Shown here one piece after another: positions 19,920-28,466 of a stretch of DNA of 38,952 nt. The notes beneath the pieces were generated by a model that saw only the letters and a list, made by a program, of their open reading frames with translations, searched no databases and was not told the origin of the DNA. The stretch comes from Chloroflexaceae bacterium (lineage in GTDB: Bacteria > Chloroflexota > Chloroflexia > Chloroflexales > Chloroflexaceae). Every line of letters starts with the position of its first letter. Positions within the stretch are counted from its first letter, which is position 1. Both the position numbers and the translations under genes were made by a program. The stretch is taken from the NCBI GenBank assembly GCA_012032475.1, contig JAAUSY010000023.1:1-38952 (forward strand), given 5' to 3'.

Positions 19920-19937
19920 TCATAGTGTACACTATGA
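19920..19937. promoter_or_regulatory. 18-bp perfect palindrome, candidate operator
   Basis: TCATAGTGTACACTATGA is its own reverse complement. It overlaps the downstream box of promoter copy 3 and the expected transcription start of the zinc-finger gene, an ideal place for a dimeric repressor. The other two copies of the promoter lack it. Confidence 0.55.
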
Positions 19938-19994
19938 TAGAGGTGATTTGATGTCAAGCATTACACCACTTTTAAGGGGATTTTTACGGATTCT
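19935..19994 (-). promoter_or_regulatory. Putative ECF-sigma promoter, copy 3 (variant)
   Basis: Minus strand: AGAATCCG (19987-19994), TGTAATG (19959-19965), 16 bases, CTCTATCA (19935-19942). The two core boxes keep the 16-base spacing of copies 1 and 2, but the upstream block is ten bases further away. It overlaps the 3' end of the sigma gene and faces the zinc-finger gene. A housekeeping reading is also possible: TTGACA with a 17-base spacer to TAGTGT. Confidence 0.6.
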
Positions 19995-20739
19995 GGTAGA
20001 AATGTTGCAGCGATGCATCGTGACGCAGGCGTTCCAGTGCCCGGGTGCGCAGAACTCGCACATGATTTGCGGTAAGATCGAGCCGCTGTGCAATTATAGC
20101 ATCGCTCAATCCTGCAAAGTATCGCAGCACCACGACCTGCCGCTGGCGCTCATCGGGCAGACATTGGATAGCCACCAGCAGCGCTTCCACCGTTTCCCGT
20201 TGCTCCAGATGGGTGAGCGGCGTCGTGTGCAGATCATCGCTGGTCGTTTCTGACATCTGGTCGCTGTCCAGCAGTGAGGATGTCCTGACAGACGTCTGTG
20301 TCGTCATTGCCTTGAATGCCTGGAGCAGTTTGAACAGGGCAAAGGTTAAAAAGGTCTCGGGAGCACGGCAGCGCTCGATCTGCTCATAGACAAGGAGCAG
20401 CGCATGCTGCGTTACATCTTCCGCCAGGTCTGGCCAGCGGTTGTGTGCGGCTCGATAGAGATAGTGGGACAGGTCGTGGTAGGCACGTTCGCGCCGCTCC
20501 TGGTCATCACTCTGGTGACAGGCATCATACAGTGCCCTACTGTAGTATGTCCTGGCATGTCGTTCCAGGCTAACCTGATTGGTTTCCGAGGAGTGTGCAT
20601 GCAGCAGGAGAGTCATAAGTTCTTCCTCCGATAACACCATCCAGGAATAACGTGCAATGAGTGTCCGCGCAGCATGCCCGTGCGTGGATAGAACAGAATC
20701 TGCTTGTGCAGGTTCAGTGGGATCAAGCATAGTACACAC
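19984..20739 (-). CDS. ECF-like RNA polymerase sigma factor
   Basis: A 251-residue protein. Residues about 95-150 (YHDLSHYLYRAAHNRWPDLAEDVTQHALLLVYEQIE) fit sigma region 2, with the acidic D-AED-TQ helix that binds core polymerase. Residues about 180-245 form region 4: VEALLVAIQCLPDERQRQVV, LRYFAGLSDAIIAQRLDLTA, then VRVLRTRALERLR, a helix-turn-helix for the -35 box. No region 3, so ECF class. An N-terminal extension of about 80 residues is unusual and may be regulatory. The first possible start is GTG at 20739; an ATG at 20730 is equally plausible since the ribosome site is weak. The zinc-finger gene follows and probably encodes its partner. Targets may be the three conserved sites described here. 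Confidence 0.85.
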   Translation of the reverse strand: MCTMLDPTEPAQADSVLSTHGHAARTLIARYSWMVLSEEELMTLLLHAHSSETNQVSLERHARTYYSRALYDACHQSDDQERRERAYHDLSHYLYRAAHNRWPDLAEDVTQHALLLVYEQIERCRAPETFLTFALFKLLQAFKAMTTQTSVRTSSLLDSDQMSETTSDDLHTTPLTHLEQRETVEALLVAIQCLPDERQRQVVVLRYFAGLSDAIIAQRLDLTANHVRVLRTRALERLRHDASLQHFYQNP

Positions 20740-20780
20740 CCGTCACCGTGTGGAGACCGGGTAGCGAAGATGCATACAGT

Positions 20781-20800
20781 GTCGTGCAACATGGCACGAC
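20781..20800. promoter_or_regulatory. Perfect hairpin upstream of the sigma gene
   Basis: GTCGTGC (20781-20787) and GCACGAC (20794-20800) pair over seven bases around AACATG. It lies 42-61 bases before the sigma-factor start and has no T-run, so it is more likely an operator or leader structure than a terminator. Confidence 0.4.
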
Positions 20801-20858
20801 AAAGGTCGTATCGTCAAGACAAGAAGGGTCATGGCACACCCCTTGAGTATCTTCGCCA

Positions 20859-21062
20859 TCATACGTGCGGCGCTCCTCCGTGCTCATCTCGCGACAAGGG
20901 CATCCTCACCCTCACGACCTCCGCAATCTTCGACCGCAGGTAGTCCACGTCCCGGCACCCCTCGTACCACCAGTGTCCATAGCTTCTCACGTAGTTCACT
21001 GTCTCGCACCAGCGATATACCCCCGCTGCTTTCTGACGGTCGCGCTCCTCCTCCGCGTTCAT
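20859..21062 (-). CDS. 67-aa protein of unknown function
   Basis: The ATG (21062-21060) follows the RING-like gene's TGA after one base, and AGGGGG lies six bases upstream, so the pair look translationally coupled. The protein is charged and aromatic (ERDRQKAAGVYRWCETVNYV then SYGHWWYEGCRDVDYLRSKI), with two cysteines, no signal and no membrane segment. No family recognised. Its tight coupling to the zinc-finger gene suggests a shared function. Confidence 0.6.
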   Translation of the reverse strand: MNAEEERDRQKAAGVYRWCETVNYVRSYGHWWYEGCRDVDYLRSKIAEVVRVRMPLSRDEHGGAPHV

Positions 21063-21063
21063 G

Positions 21064-21660
21064 TCACGCCCCCTCGCCCCCGACCGCTGGTCGGAACCAC
21101 GCCCCTGTCAGGGCACAGTAGCCCCGCTCCCCCCCGCGATTCCAGGTATCCCAACAGGTCAGGTGACGGGTGATATCCTGGTGGAATACCCCACCGCAAC
21201 TGCGCCCGCACGGACACCGCACTACCTGGTCGCCCGGTCGGACGGTGTGGCGACAGACCGGGCAGCGCCGCCCAACCAGTGGGGAGCCTGGAACTACCAG
21301 TTCTGATGCGGTGCTCCCCGCCGGCTGGTGCAGCCCGCGCAAGAAGGCGTCGCGCACCTCGTGGGAGCAGGCCGCGGCACCGGCTGGCTCCTCCGAGGGG
21401 TGGCCCGTGACCCGGCTCCAGCAATGCAGCCCATACCGCGGGTCTTCGTGGAGCATGCGGGACGGGCGCTGCGGGTCGGGGCGAACGAGGTCGCCCTCGC
21501 GGAAGGTGTGGTGACAGCGGCGGCAAACGTGCAGGAGCCAGGGGGAGTAGATCGTGGTGATGCGCGATTGGGTGGGGTCGGTAAGCCCCGCGTTGAGCGG
21601 GTCGCGGGCCAGCTCCATCCCCCGCTGAAAGGCCTGATCGAGCTGCTCATGGGTGGACAT
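21064..21660 (-). CDS. RING-like double zinc-finger protein
   Basis: The frame is open to 21741, but AGGAGA nine to ten bases before the ATG at 21660 fixes a 198-residue protein starting MSTHEQLDQAFQRGMELARD. Two related zinc modules are visible. The first has CRRCHHTFREGDLVR, then H and HCW about 25 residues later. The second has CPVCRHTVRPGDQVVRCPCG, then GGVFHQDITRHLTCWDTW and a late Cys. The spacing CxxC...CxC...FH...HxxC resembles RING or other binuclear treble-clef fingers known from some Chloroflexota, where they can accompany ubiquitin-like systems. No E1, E2 or ubiquitin-like gene is visible here. It might equally be a plain protein-binding zinc domain. Confidence 0.65.
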   Translation of the reverse strand: MSTHEQLDQAFQRGMELARDPLNAGLTDPTQSRITTIYSPWLLHVCRRCHHTFREGDLVRPDPQRPSRMLHEDPRYGLHCWSRVTGHPSEEPAGAAACSHEVRDAFLRGLHQPAGSTASELVVPGSPLVGRRCPVCRHTVRPGDQVVRCPCGRSCGGVFHQDITRHLTCWDTWNRGGERGYCALTGAWFRPAVGGEGA

Positions 21661-21878
21661 GGGTGGAGTATCTCCTTTCTGGTGGGGGTGGAGTCCCCCT
21701 TTCTTTCCCTCATTGTACAATAATGCACGCAGAGATGGCAAGTGATGTGGGGGGCATTTCCGTACTGTATGCCACGTACTGCCCCTTGCCTTTTCGCCGC
21801 ACCTGCCATATAATCAAGCGGCGTGTGGGATGAGCTTGTACGTCCTGGATACTGGTTGAAGTCTGGAAAGGGGATGAT

Positions 21879-22100
21879 ATGAAAGGCCTAGGGAGAGCTG
21901 TCGCATGCGTTGCCATCCGTATCATCGCGGGTATCATTGGGCTTATTCTTATTATCGCTTGTGTGTTCTTTTGGTCAATAGGATCACCTCGTATAGCACT
22001 TGTCTTACTCTTTGGTGGAGAACTGATTGTTTGGGCAATAGCGGCCGTCCTGAGCGAGTGGTTGATGTGTCTGCATAACTACCGATGGAGAGGGGAGTAA
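21879..22100 (+). CDS. Small membrane protein
   Basis: A 73-residue protein with two hydrophobic segments (about 9-33, VACVAIRIIAGIIGLILIIA..., and about 38-62, ALVLLFGGELIVWAIAAVLS) and a basic C-terminus (NYRWRGE). GGGG precedes the ATG by a few bases (ggaaaggggatgatATG). It stands alone between a divergent zinc-finger gene and a convergent tRNA. No family recognised. Confidence 0.6.
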   Translation: MKGLGRAVACVAIRIIAGIIGLILIIACVFFWSIGSPRIALVLLFGGELIVWAIAAVLSEWLMCLHNYRWRGE

Positions 22101-22218
22101 ATCCAGCAGTGGTGGTATTCCGCAGCCATCGCTCCCCCTCGTGGTGCGGTAGCGATGCAGCGAAGGGCATGCCAAAAGCGGGAAGACAGCTTGACATCTC
22201 CCCGCTTCTGGTTGGTTG

Positions 22219-22293
22219 TGGTGAGCCGGGAGGGGATCGAACCCTCGACCTGCGGATTAAAAGTCCGTTGCTCTACCGCTGAGCTACCGGCCC
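22219..22293 (-). tRNA. tRNA-Lys (TTT)
   Basis: The cloverleaf folds with acceptor GGGCCGG/CCGGCTC (one G-T pair), anticodon loop CTTTTAA giving TTT, T-loop TTCGATC, and an encoded CCA. The anticodon stem has an A-C mismatch at its outer pair. Confidence 0.95.
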
Positions 22294-22299
22294 ACCCCC

Positions 22300-22328
22300 A
22301 TTATAGCCAGATATCGGCAATCTGGCAA
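22300..22328 (-). promoter_or_regulatory. Promoter of tRNA-Lys
   Basis: TTGCCA (22323-22328), 17 bases, TATAAT (22300-22305) on the minus strand, placing the start of transcription at or near the tRNA 5' end. The remainder of the gap to 22580 shows no gene or clear structure. Confidence 0.8.
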
Positions 22329-22580
22329 GTCGTCAACCAGCATTCATAGCGGTTGCAGCGTCCAGTCACCAGGCGCACTGGCCCTTGGCTACCCCAGGTT
22401 TGCGTATGAACACTGGATAGAGCGCCACCCCCCGCAAATCGTGTGGCGGTAGGAAGGCATCGGTCGCAGCATGGGGAGGGGAAGGAAGAGGAGTCGGGAC
22501 GATAGGACCGACCTGAGATACCCAACCCCGGACCCTCGACCCGACCCCCGAACCTGCGATACGCACCGGAAAGGGGCAGA

Positions 22581-23939
22581 CTACCGCTTCATATTCTCAA
22601 TGACCGCACTGGCAAACTCCGACGTGCGAACCTCGGTGGCTCCCGTCATCAGGCGGGCAAAGTCGTACGTCACCACCTTGCTCTCGAAGGTCTGCTCCAA
22701 CCCCTTGATAATCAGGTCGGCGGCCTCATTCCACCCCATATAGCGCAGCATCATTTCACCACTGAGCACCACACTGCACGGGTTCACCTTGTCCAGGTTG
22801 GCATACTTGGGAGCCGTCCCGTGCGTTGCCTCAAAAATGGCATGCCCGGTGATGTAGTTGATGTTGCCGCCGGGGGCTATCCCAATGCCTCCCACCTGGG
22901 CGGCAAGCGCGTCGCTGAGATAATCGCCGTTGAGGTTGAGCGTCGCAATCACGTCGAAATCTTCCGGGCGGGTAATGACCTGCTGAAGCGCAATATCAGC
23001 AATGGCATCCTTCACCAGAATCTTCCCGGACTCCAGCGCGGCCTTCTGCTCAGCATTGGCCTCAGCCTCGCCCTTCTCGGCTTTGGTGCGCTCCCACTGC
23101 GCCCAGGTGTAGGTCTGGTCGCCATAGGCTCGTTCGGCCAGAGCATAGCCCCAGTCGCGGAACGCTCCCTCGGTGAACTTCATAATATTGCCCTTCTGCA
23201 CGATAGTCACGCTCTTGCGTCCCTGCCGGATGGCATACTCAATGGCGGCCCCAACGAGGCGCTCGGTCCCCAGGCGGCTGACCGGCTTGATGCCGATACC
23301 AACCTCAACCGTGCCCGGCTGGTCCGAGCCGGTCATCTGCAAAAACTGGCTGGTACGTTCGGCGGTGCCAAAGCGGACCTTGCCGAAGTCCTGCGGGAAC
23401 GTCTCACGCAGGAAATCCAGGATCTTCTGGGCTTCCGGGGTGCCCCCGCGATACTCGATGCCGGCGTAGATATCCTCAGTGTTCTCACGGAAGATGACCA
23501 TATCCACCAGGTCCGGGCGCTTGACCGGCGAAGGAACGCCGGGGAAGTGGCGCACGGGCCGCAGGCAGACATAGAGGTCGAGCAACTGCCGCAGCGCCAC
23601 ATTCAGGCTGCGAATACCCCCACCGACCGGCGTGGTCAGCGGCCCCTTAATCCCGACCAGATAGTTCTTAAACGCCTCAACCGTCGCGTCGGGCAGCCAT
23701 TCGCCCGTGGTTTTGAAGGCCTTCTCACCCGCCAGCACCTCCATCCACATCATCTTGCGTTCGCCGCCATAGGCGTGTTCCACCGCCGCATCGAAAATGC
23801 GCACACTGGCCCGCCAGATATCCGGCCCGGTGCCATCACCCTCGACAAACGGAAGAATCGGGTGATTGGAAACCTGGAGCTTGCCATCCTGAATCGTTAT
23901 GGGGTCACCGTCCGGTGCCGTGTAGGTTACTCCTGACAT
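22581..23939 (-). CDS. icd: Isocitrate dehydrogenase, NADP-dependent
   Basis: A 452-residue enzyme interconverting isocitrate and 2-oxoglutarate plus CO2. It follows the E. coli type closely: [11 protein letters not shown] at the N-terminus, substrate loop [20 protein letters not shown] (Ser equivalent to E. coli S113), [28 protein letters not shown], and the coenzyme site [15 protein letters not shown] with VTYDFARLM. The KY pair and the Y...R pair are the E. coli NADP determinants, so NADP use is expected. It is about 35 residues longer than E. coli Icd, largely from a charged insert near residues 275-310 ([20 protein letters not shown]). AGGAGG lies five bases before the ATG. Last gene of the acl-icd operon, 69 bases after aclA, which supports a reductive-TCA or citrate-cleavage role. 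Confidence 0.95.
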   Translation of the reverse strand: MSGVTYTAPDGDPITIQDGKLQVSNHPILPFVEGDGTGPDIWRASVRIFDAAVEHAYGGERKMMWMEVLAGEKAFKTTGEWLPDATVEAFKNYLVGIKGPLTTPVGGGIRSLNVALRQLLDLYVCLRPVRHFPGVPSPVKRPDLVDMVIFRENTEDIYAGIEYRGGTPEAQKILDFLRETFPQDFGKVRFGTAERTSQFLQMTGSDQPGTVEVGIGIKPVSRLGTERLVGAAIEYAIRQGRKSVTIVQKGNIMKFTEGAFRDWGYALAERAYGDQTYTWAQWERTKAEKGEAEANAEQKAALESGKILVKDAIADIALQQVITRPEDFDVIATLNLNGDYLSDALAAQVGGIGIAPGGNINYITGHAIFEATHGTAPKYANLDKVNPCSVVLSGEMMLRYMGWNEAADLIIKGLEQTFESKVVTYDFARLMTGATEVRTSEFASAVIENMKR

Positions 23940-24008
23940 CGTATCCTCCTCTATTATTATTGCGTATGCTTAATCCTGATTGAAAAAAACCGAGCGAACC
24001 AGGTATCA

Positions 24009-27000
24009 TTACTCGTATCGTTGAACATCCGACGGAACCATATAGGCAATATCATCCCACGGATGCCGATAAAGCCCTTGCTTGAGCCGTTTCTGGTCAA
24101 TGAAATGCCCGATAAAGCCGATGCTCCGACCCAGCACAAAGAGGCCATTCAGACAGCCAATATTTACATACTCATCCGCCTCCTCCCTGGTGAACGCCTC
24201 GCAAGATCGCATGAGGTCAACAAACGCCACCGCAATACATCCATCAACATTCAGAATGAGCGTGCTCCGCTTATGCGTGGTCAGTTTCTCAACTTCCAGC
24301 GCATAGTCAAGGAGTTCGGTGCTCGGAAAGTGCGTCTTGGCATATTCTTTGATAATCGTCACACGCATATCGGGGTTATGAACCGACTTGATACGGTGGC
24401 CGATACCTGGGATCAGTTGCCCGCGGTTCTTCATCTCCTCCACGAACTGATGCGGAGAGAGACCGGAGTCGTGCGCCCAGGCAAACGTCTGTGCGGCTCC
24501 GTCAATAGCCCCGCCAAACCGCGGCCCGATGGTCAGGATACCCGACACCAGCGACGAGATCAAGTCTTTCTCGGCTCGGGCCGATACAATCGCATTGTGG
24601 GCACCGGAGACCGCCGGGCCGTGGTCGGCAATGACCATCAGCACCATTTCAATGAAGTGGCGGGCATAGACCGGCAGCAACCGCTTGAACCACAACAACC
24701 CCAGAACGCCCCCGATGCCAATATCCTGTGCGAAAATCTTCGAGATGGGCATCCCCTGGTAGAGCAACTGGGGGTCGTTTCCGTTGGTTGCCACTGGCTC
24801 AGGCACCAGGTCGAGTTCTCTGGCTATCACCCGGTCATCCACCAGTTTGCGATAGGTCTGGCTGATAATCTGGCCGATTTTGCTGAAACTTTCGGGAACT
24901 ATCGCGCCGGCCTTCCGCAGCATCTCGTTTTTGGTTCCCACCGACGTGCCTTCGTCCATCAGGGCGACATGCCCGGCCTGAGTAACCGACGGGACCGCAC
25001 GAATGTGACCGCTGGAGCACCAGACGACCAGGGGTTTGGTCAGACGGCCCCCCTTGAGCGCCCCGGCTACCTCATACTCATCTACCCCATCCACATCGCC
25101 AAGCAGCACCATCATCTTGACGTTCGGGTCAGCTTCGTAGCGCAGCAGGTGGTCCAGGGTGTTGCTGTCGGGGTAGCGGTCACCGCCAAGCACCACGCCC
25201 TCATAGACCCCGTCCGAGTGGCGCGTGATAATCTTGTTCAGCTCTTTGGAAAGCACCCCTGACTTGCACACATAGGCCACGCTCTTGAGGCGCTTCAGGT
25301 CAATGAACCGCCCGATAAAGTCGGTGCTGCGCCCAAGCACGAACAACCCGTTCAGACACCCCATCTGCACGTATTCGTCGGCTTCTAACCTGGTGAAGGC
25401 CCCGCTCGACCGCAGCAGGTCAACCATCACCACGGCAATACACCCATCGGCGTTCAGGATGAGGCTGCTCTTCTTCTGGACCATGAGTTGCTCGACTTCC
25501 AGGGCATAGTCGAGCAGCTCAGTTCTGGGGAAATGCTTCTTGGCGTAGTCCTTAATGATCGCCACGCGGATATCCGGGTTTTCGACCGAATAGGTGCAGT
25601 GGCCGATACCCATGATGAGTTGCCCCCGCTGGCGCATCTCATCCACGAATGCTTGTGGGCTGAGTCCCGTGTCATACGCCCATGAAAAAATCTGCGCGGC
25701 CCCGTCAATGGCCCCGCCAACCCGCGGGCCAATCGTGAGCATCCCCGATGCCAGCGACGAAATCAGGTCGCGCCCGGCCCGGCGTGATGATGGTATTCAT
25801 GGCCCCGGACGCCTGCGGGTCGCGGTCGGCCGTCAGCATAATGACCATCTCAATGAGCTTGCGGGCATAGCCAGGCAGCAAGCGCGTAAACCAGAGCAGG
25901 CTGATAACCCCCCCGATACCAATCTGCTCCTTGAAGACCTGGGTAATGGGCATCCCAGCATAGATCAGTTCTTCGCCGCGGTCGTCCGAAACCGTGTTGA
26001 TGAAGTTGGCCGACTTACGAATCAGCCCCATGCGCTGCGCCCAGGCGTAGTCCATCGGGATAGTAGGGGGTTCGGGTTCGGGCCGCTCGATGATAATGCC
26101 GCGGTCCACGAGGTCCCGGTAAGTTCGCTGGATAGCCTGCCCAAATTCCTCGAAGCTGGTCGGGACAATCGCGCCGGCTTCTCGCAGTGCCGCGTTTTTG
26201 GCTTCGGCAGTTTCCGACGCGCCGCCTGCCAGTGCCCCCGCATGCCCGAACTGCACTTCGGAGGGGAAAATCCTGGCGCAGGTACCGATACACCAGGCAA
26301 TCAGGGGCTTGGTGATACGGCCTTCGCGCAGGGCACCGGCGACCTCGTATTCGTCCACGCCGCCAACCTCGCCCAGGAACACCAGGATCTTGACTTCGGG
26401 GTCGGCCTCGTAGCGCAGCAGGTGGTCAATGAACGTGGTACCGGGGTAGCGGTCGCCCCCGATGGCAATGCCCTCATAGACCCCGTTCGAATTGCGTGAG
26501 ATGATGTTGTTCAGCTCATTCGACAGCCCGCCCGATTTGGAGACAAACGCCACGCTGCCCGGTCGGTAGAGCTTCGCAGCAATGATGTTGTCGAGCATCC
26601 CCCCGGTGTTGCCAATCTTGAAGCAGCCGGGCTTGATGCCGCCCACCGTGGCCGGGCCGATAATCGTCACCCCGCGCTGGTTGGCCTCCTGAATAATCAT
26701 GCGGGTGCGGCGCTCCGGGATACCCTCGGCAATGATGGCAATGGTGCGGATTTGCGGATACTGGAGCGCTTCCATCGTTGCGGCGTAGGCCGAGCGAAAC
26801 GAGGCGAAGTTGATCAGCACATCCACATCGGGCGCTTTTTCGAGCGCGTCCCCCAGGTTGTGGCGGATGGGCAACAGAACTTCCGAAGTGCCCCAGTAGA
26901 ATTTTTGCAAACTGTCATTGGCGGTGGGCACCACCATGGCCGCAACCGATGGGGTCGGGCGCTCACAGATATAGTCAAAGTCCAGCATTCGCTGCACGGC

Positions 27001-27084
27001 TCCCACCTGCTGACCGTAGACTACCGCCCGCGTGTCCCGATCAAACAGGGTATACCACGCTTTCTGCGTCTCTTTCTGGGTCAT
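24009..27084 (-). CDS. aclA: ATP-citrate lyase large subunit, fused tandem duplicate (frameshifted)
   Basis: ATP-citrate lyase splits citrate with ATP and CoA into acetyl-CoA and oxaloacetate. This gene encodes the large (citryl-CoA synthetase/lyase) part. Start at 27084 has AAGGAG upstream and overlaps the aclB stop (ATGA). Copy 1 (27084 to about 25285) has the CoA-ligase part with phospho-His H281 in [10 protein letters not shown] and a citrate-synthase-like part; a one-base excess or two-base loss near 25780 breaks it (MNTIIT / RAGRDLISS). After FIDLKRLK it passes straight into copy 2 ([16 protein letters not shown]), which lacks about 175 N-terminal residues. Copy 1 has a changed [13 protein letters not shown] loop; copy 2 keeps [13 protein letters not shown] and the tail [12 protein letters not shown], but has [10 protein letters not shown] instead of QFGHAGA. 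Repaired length about 1024 residues against the usual ~610. Confidence 0.9.
25250..25300 (-). other. Junction of the two AclA copies
   Basis: At about 25281-25285 the sequence passes from copy 1 (...RFIDLKRLK) to copy 2 (SVAYVCKSG...) in frame. Canonical AclA would continue [10 protein letters not shown] here. The two copies are not alike in DNA around the join, so simple homologous recombination at this point is not evident. Confidence 0.8.
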
Positions 27085-28380
27085 CGTTTTTCTCCTTCCC
27101 CCTCTTTCCCTACCTCAAGCGCCATGGGGACAATAGACGTGATGTGGGTTTCTGGCCCGAAGACCTCGATGGGAACCCCCAGGCTCTGACCAAGGTCGCG
27201 CATGATGCGCAACCCCTCTTGATAGTTCGGTCCGCCACGTCGGACAAAGATGCGCACTTCGTTTTCCTGGAGCCGGGTTTGATATTCCTTCAAGGCCCGC
27301 ACAATGCCCTTGAACGTAGCGGCGACGTTGGTAAAATTCGCTATCCCCCCCCCCGATGATGAGCACCTTGCCGCGGGGGTCTTTTTCGCGTGTCATGAGG
27401 TCGAGGATGGTTCGGGCATATTCATAGGTAAACTGTTCGCTCGGGTCGCCGGAATATTCTCCGTAGTTTGCCAGTTCGCTCCCAAAGCCCAGGTCGGAGA
27501 CGGTATCGGCATAGATGACCGATGCCCCCCCACCAGCCACCATTGTCCAGACCCGCCCGTGCGGGTTGAGCACGGTGAGCTTGAGCGATGCGCCGGTCTG
27601 AGAATCCAGCTCTTTGATGTACTTTTCTTCGGGAGTGAGTTCGCGCCCGAAGGGGGCCGGAAACTCAATCTTCCCCCACATTGCCTCGCTCTCAAACTCT
27701 CCGGTGTCATCAATCCGGGCGGCGAGGTCGAGGGGAACAATCCGGTCGGCCACCACAACAAAGGGGTTGATTTCCAGATAGGCATAGTTCAGTTCGGCAT
27801 AGAACTTGAACATCATCTCGATAAAGCCGGCAACGATGAAGCGGCGGTACTCCGGAACGTGGAGCAGCAGTTTGCTGGTGATCTCATCAGCCGTCGGGAT
27901 ATGGCCGATAGGGACAAGCAACCGCTCGGCTCTGGCATCCACATCGCCAACGTGTATCCCCCCCTCGTGGTAGAAGAGGATTTCGTCGCCTTCGCGGAGG
28001 GAGCGGATAGCCAGGTAATATTCGTCATCCGAGCTATGGGGGGTGAACGGTTCTACAATGAAGTGGTCCAGGATACCCCGGACGTTTTCGACTTCGATTT
28101 CCCGCCCCATCCGTTCGTTGATCCAGTCCCGAACTTCCTCCCACGAGGCATCCAGCAGGAGCATGCCGCTTTTGCCCCGGCGCTTGATCAACTGGTCGGG
28201 CTTGACCACCAACCGTTCTTCCTTCAACCACGGATAGACCACACACTGCTGGTCAAACGACATATAGGGGGTGACCGGGACGAACCGGTCATCCAGCGTG
28301 TAGGGACCTCTGGGGTGGGTGTTCATCCAGCGGGCGATCATTTTTTTGCCGTCACATTCACGAATTGCCCTCTGTGCCAC
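27081..28380 (-). CDS. aclB: ATP-citrate lyase small (ATP-grasp) subunit, frameshifted at a G10 tract
   Basis: The small subunit binds ATP and supplies the succinyl-CoA-synthetase-beta-like part of ATP-citrate lyase (AclB in Chlorobium naming, ACLA in plants). Residues about 58-70 [34 protein letters not shown] and [19 protein letters not shown] closely match the N-terminal part of human ACLY. The reading frame breaks at ten Cs on the plus strand (27345-27354). Nine would restore [19 protein letters not shown], which continues in a second frame to [11 protein letters not shown] and stops at 27081, overlapping the aclA start by ATGA. Repaired length 432 residues, normal for the family. The likely start is GTG at 28380, with AGAGAGG eight bases upstream; a GTG nine bases earlier lacks room for a ribosome site. 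Confidence 0.9.
27345..27354 (-). other. Homopolymer of ten G (minus strand) breaking aclB
   Basis: The aclB frame needs nine Gs (GGG GGG GGG for three glycines). Ten are present, shifting the frame. Either a homopolymer error or a real slippage-prone switch. Confidence 0.9.
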
Positions 28381-28466
28381 GGCATTCACCTCTCTTTCTT
28401 TGGGACTACGTCCGCTCTGAGTTATGTAACTGTGGTGTAACTCTTCCTTCTATGCTAAAAAGTGGG

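Noticed and set aside
22821-23936. Long open frame of 371 codons on the plus strand opposite icd
   Set aside because: It mirrors the icd codon pattern, has no ribosome site or family-like motif, and lies wholly opposite a well-supported enzyme.
24021-25262. 413-codon plus-strand frame opposite aclA
   Set aside because: Antisense shadow of a GC-rich gene; the minus-strand product matches ATP-citrate lyase throughout.
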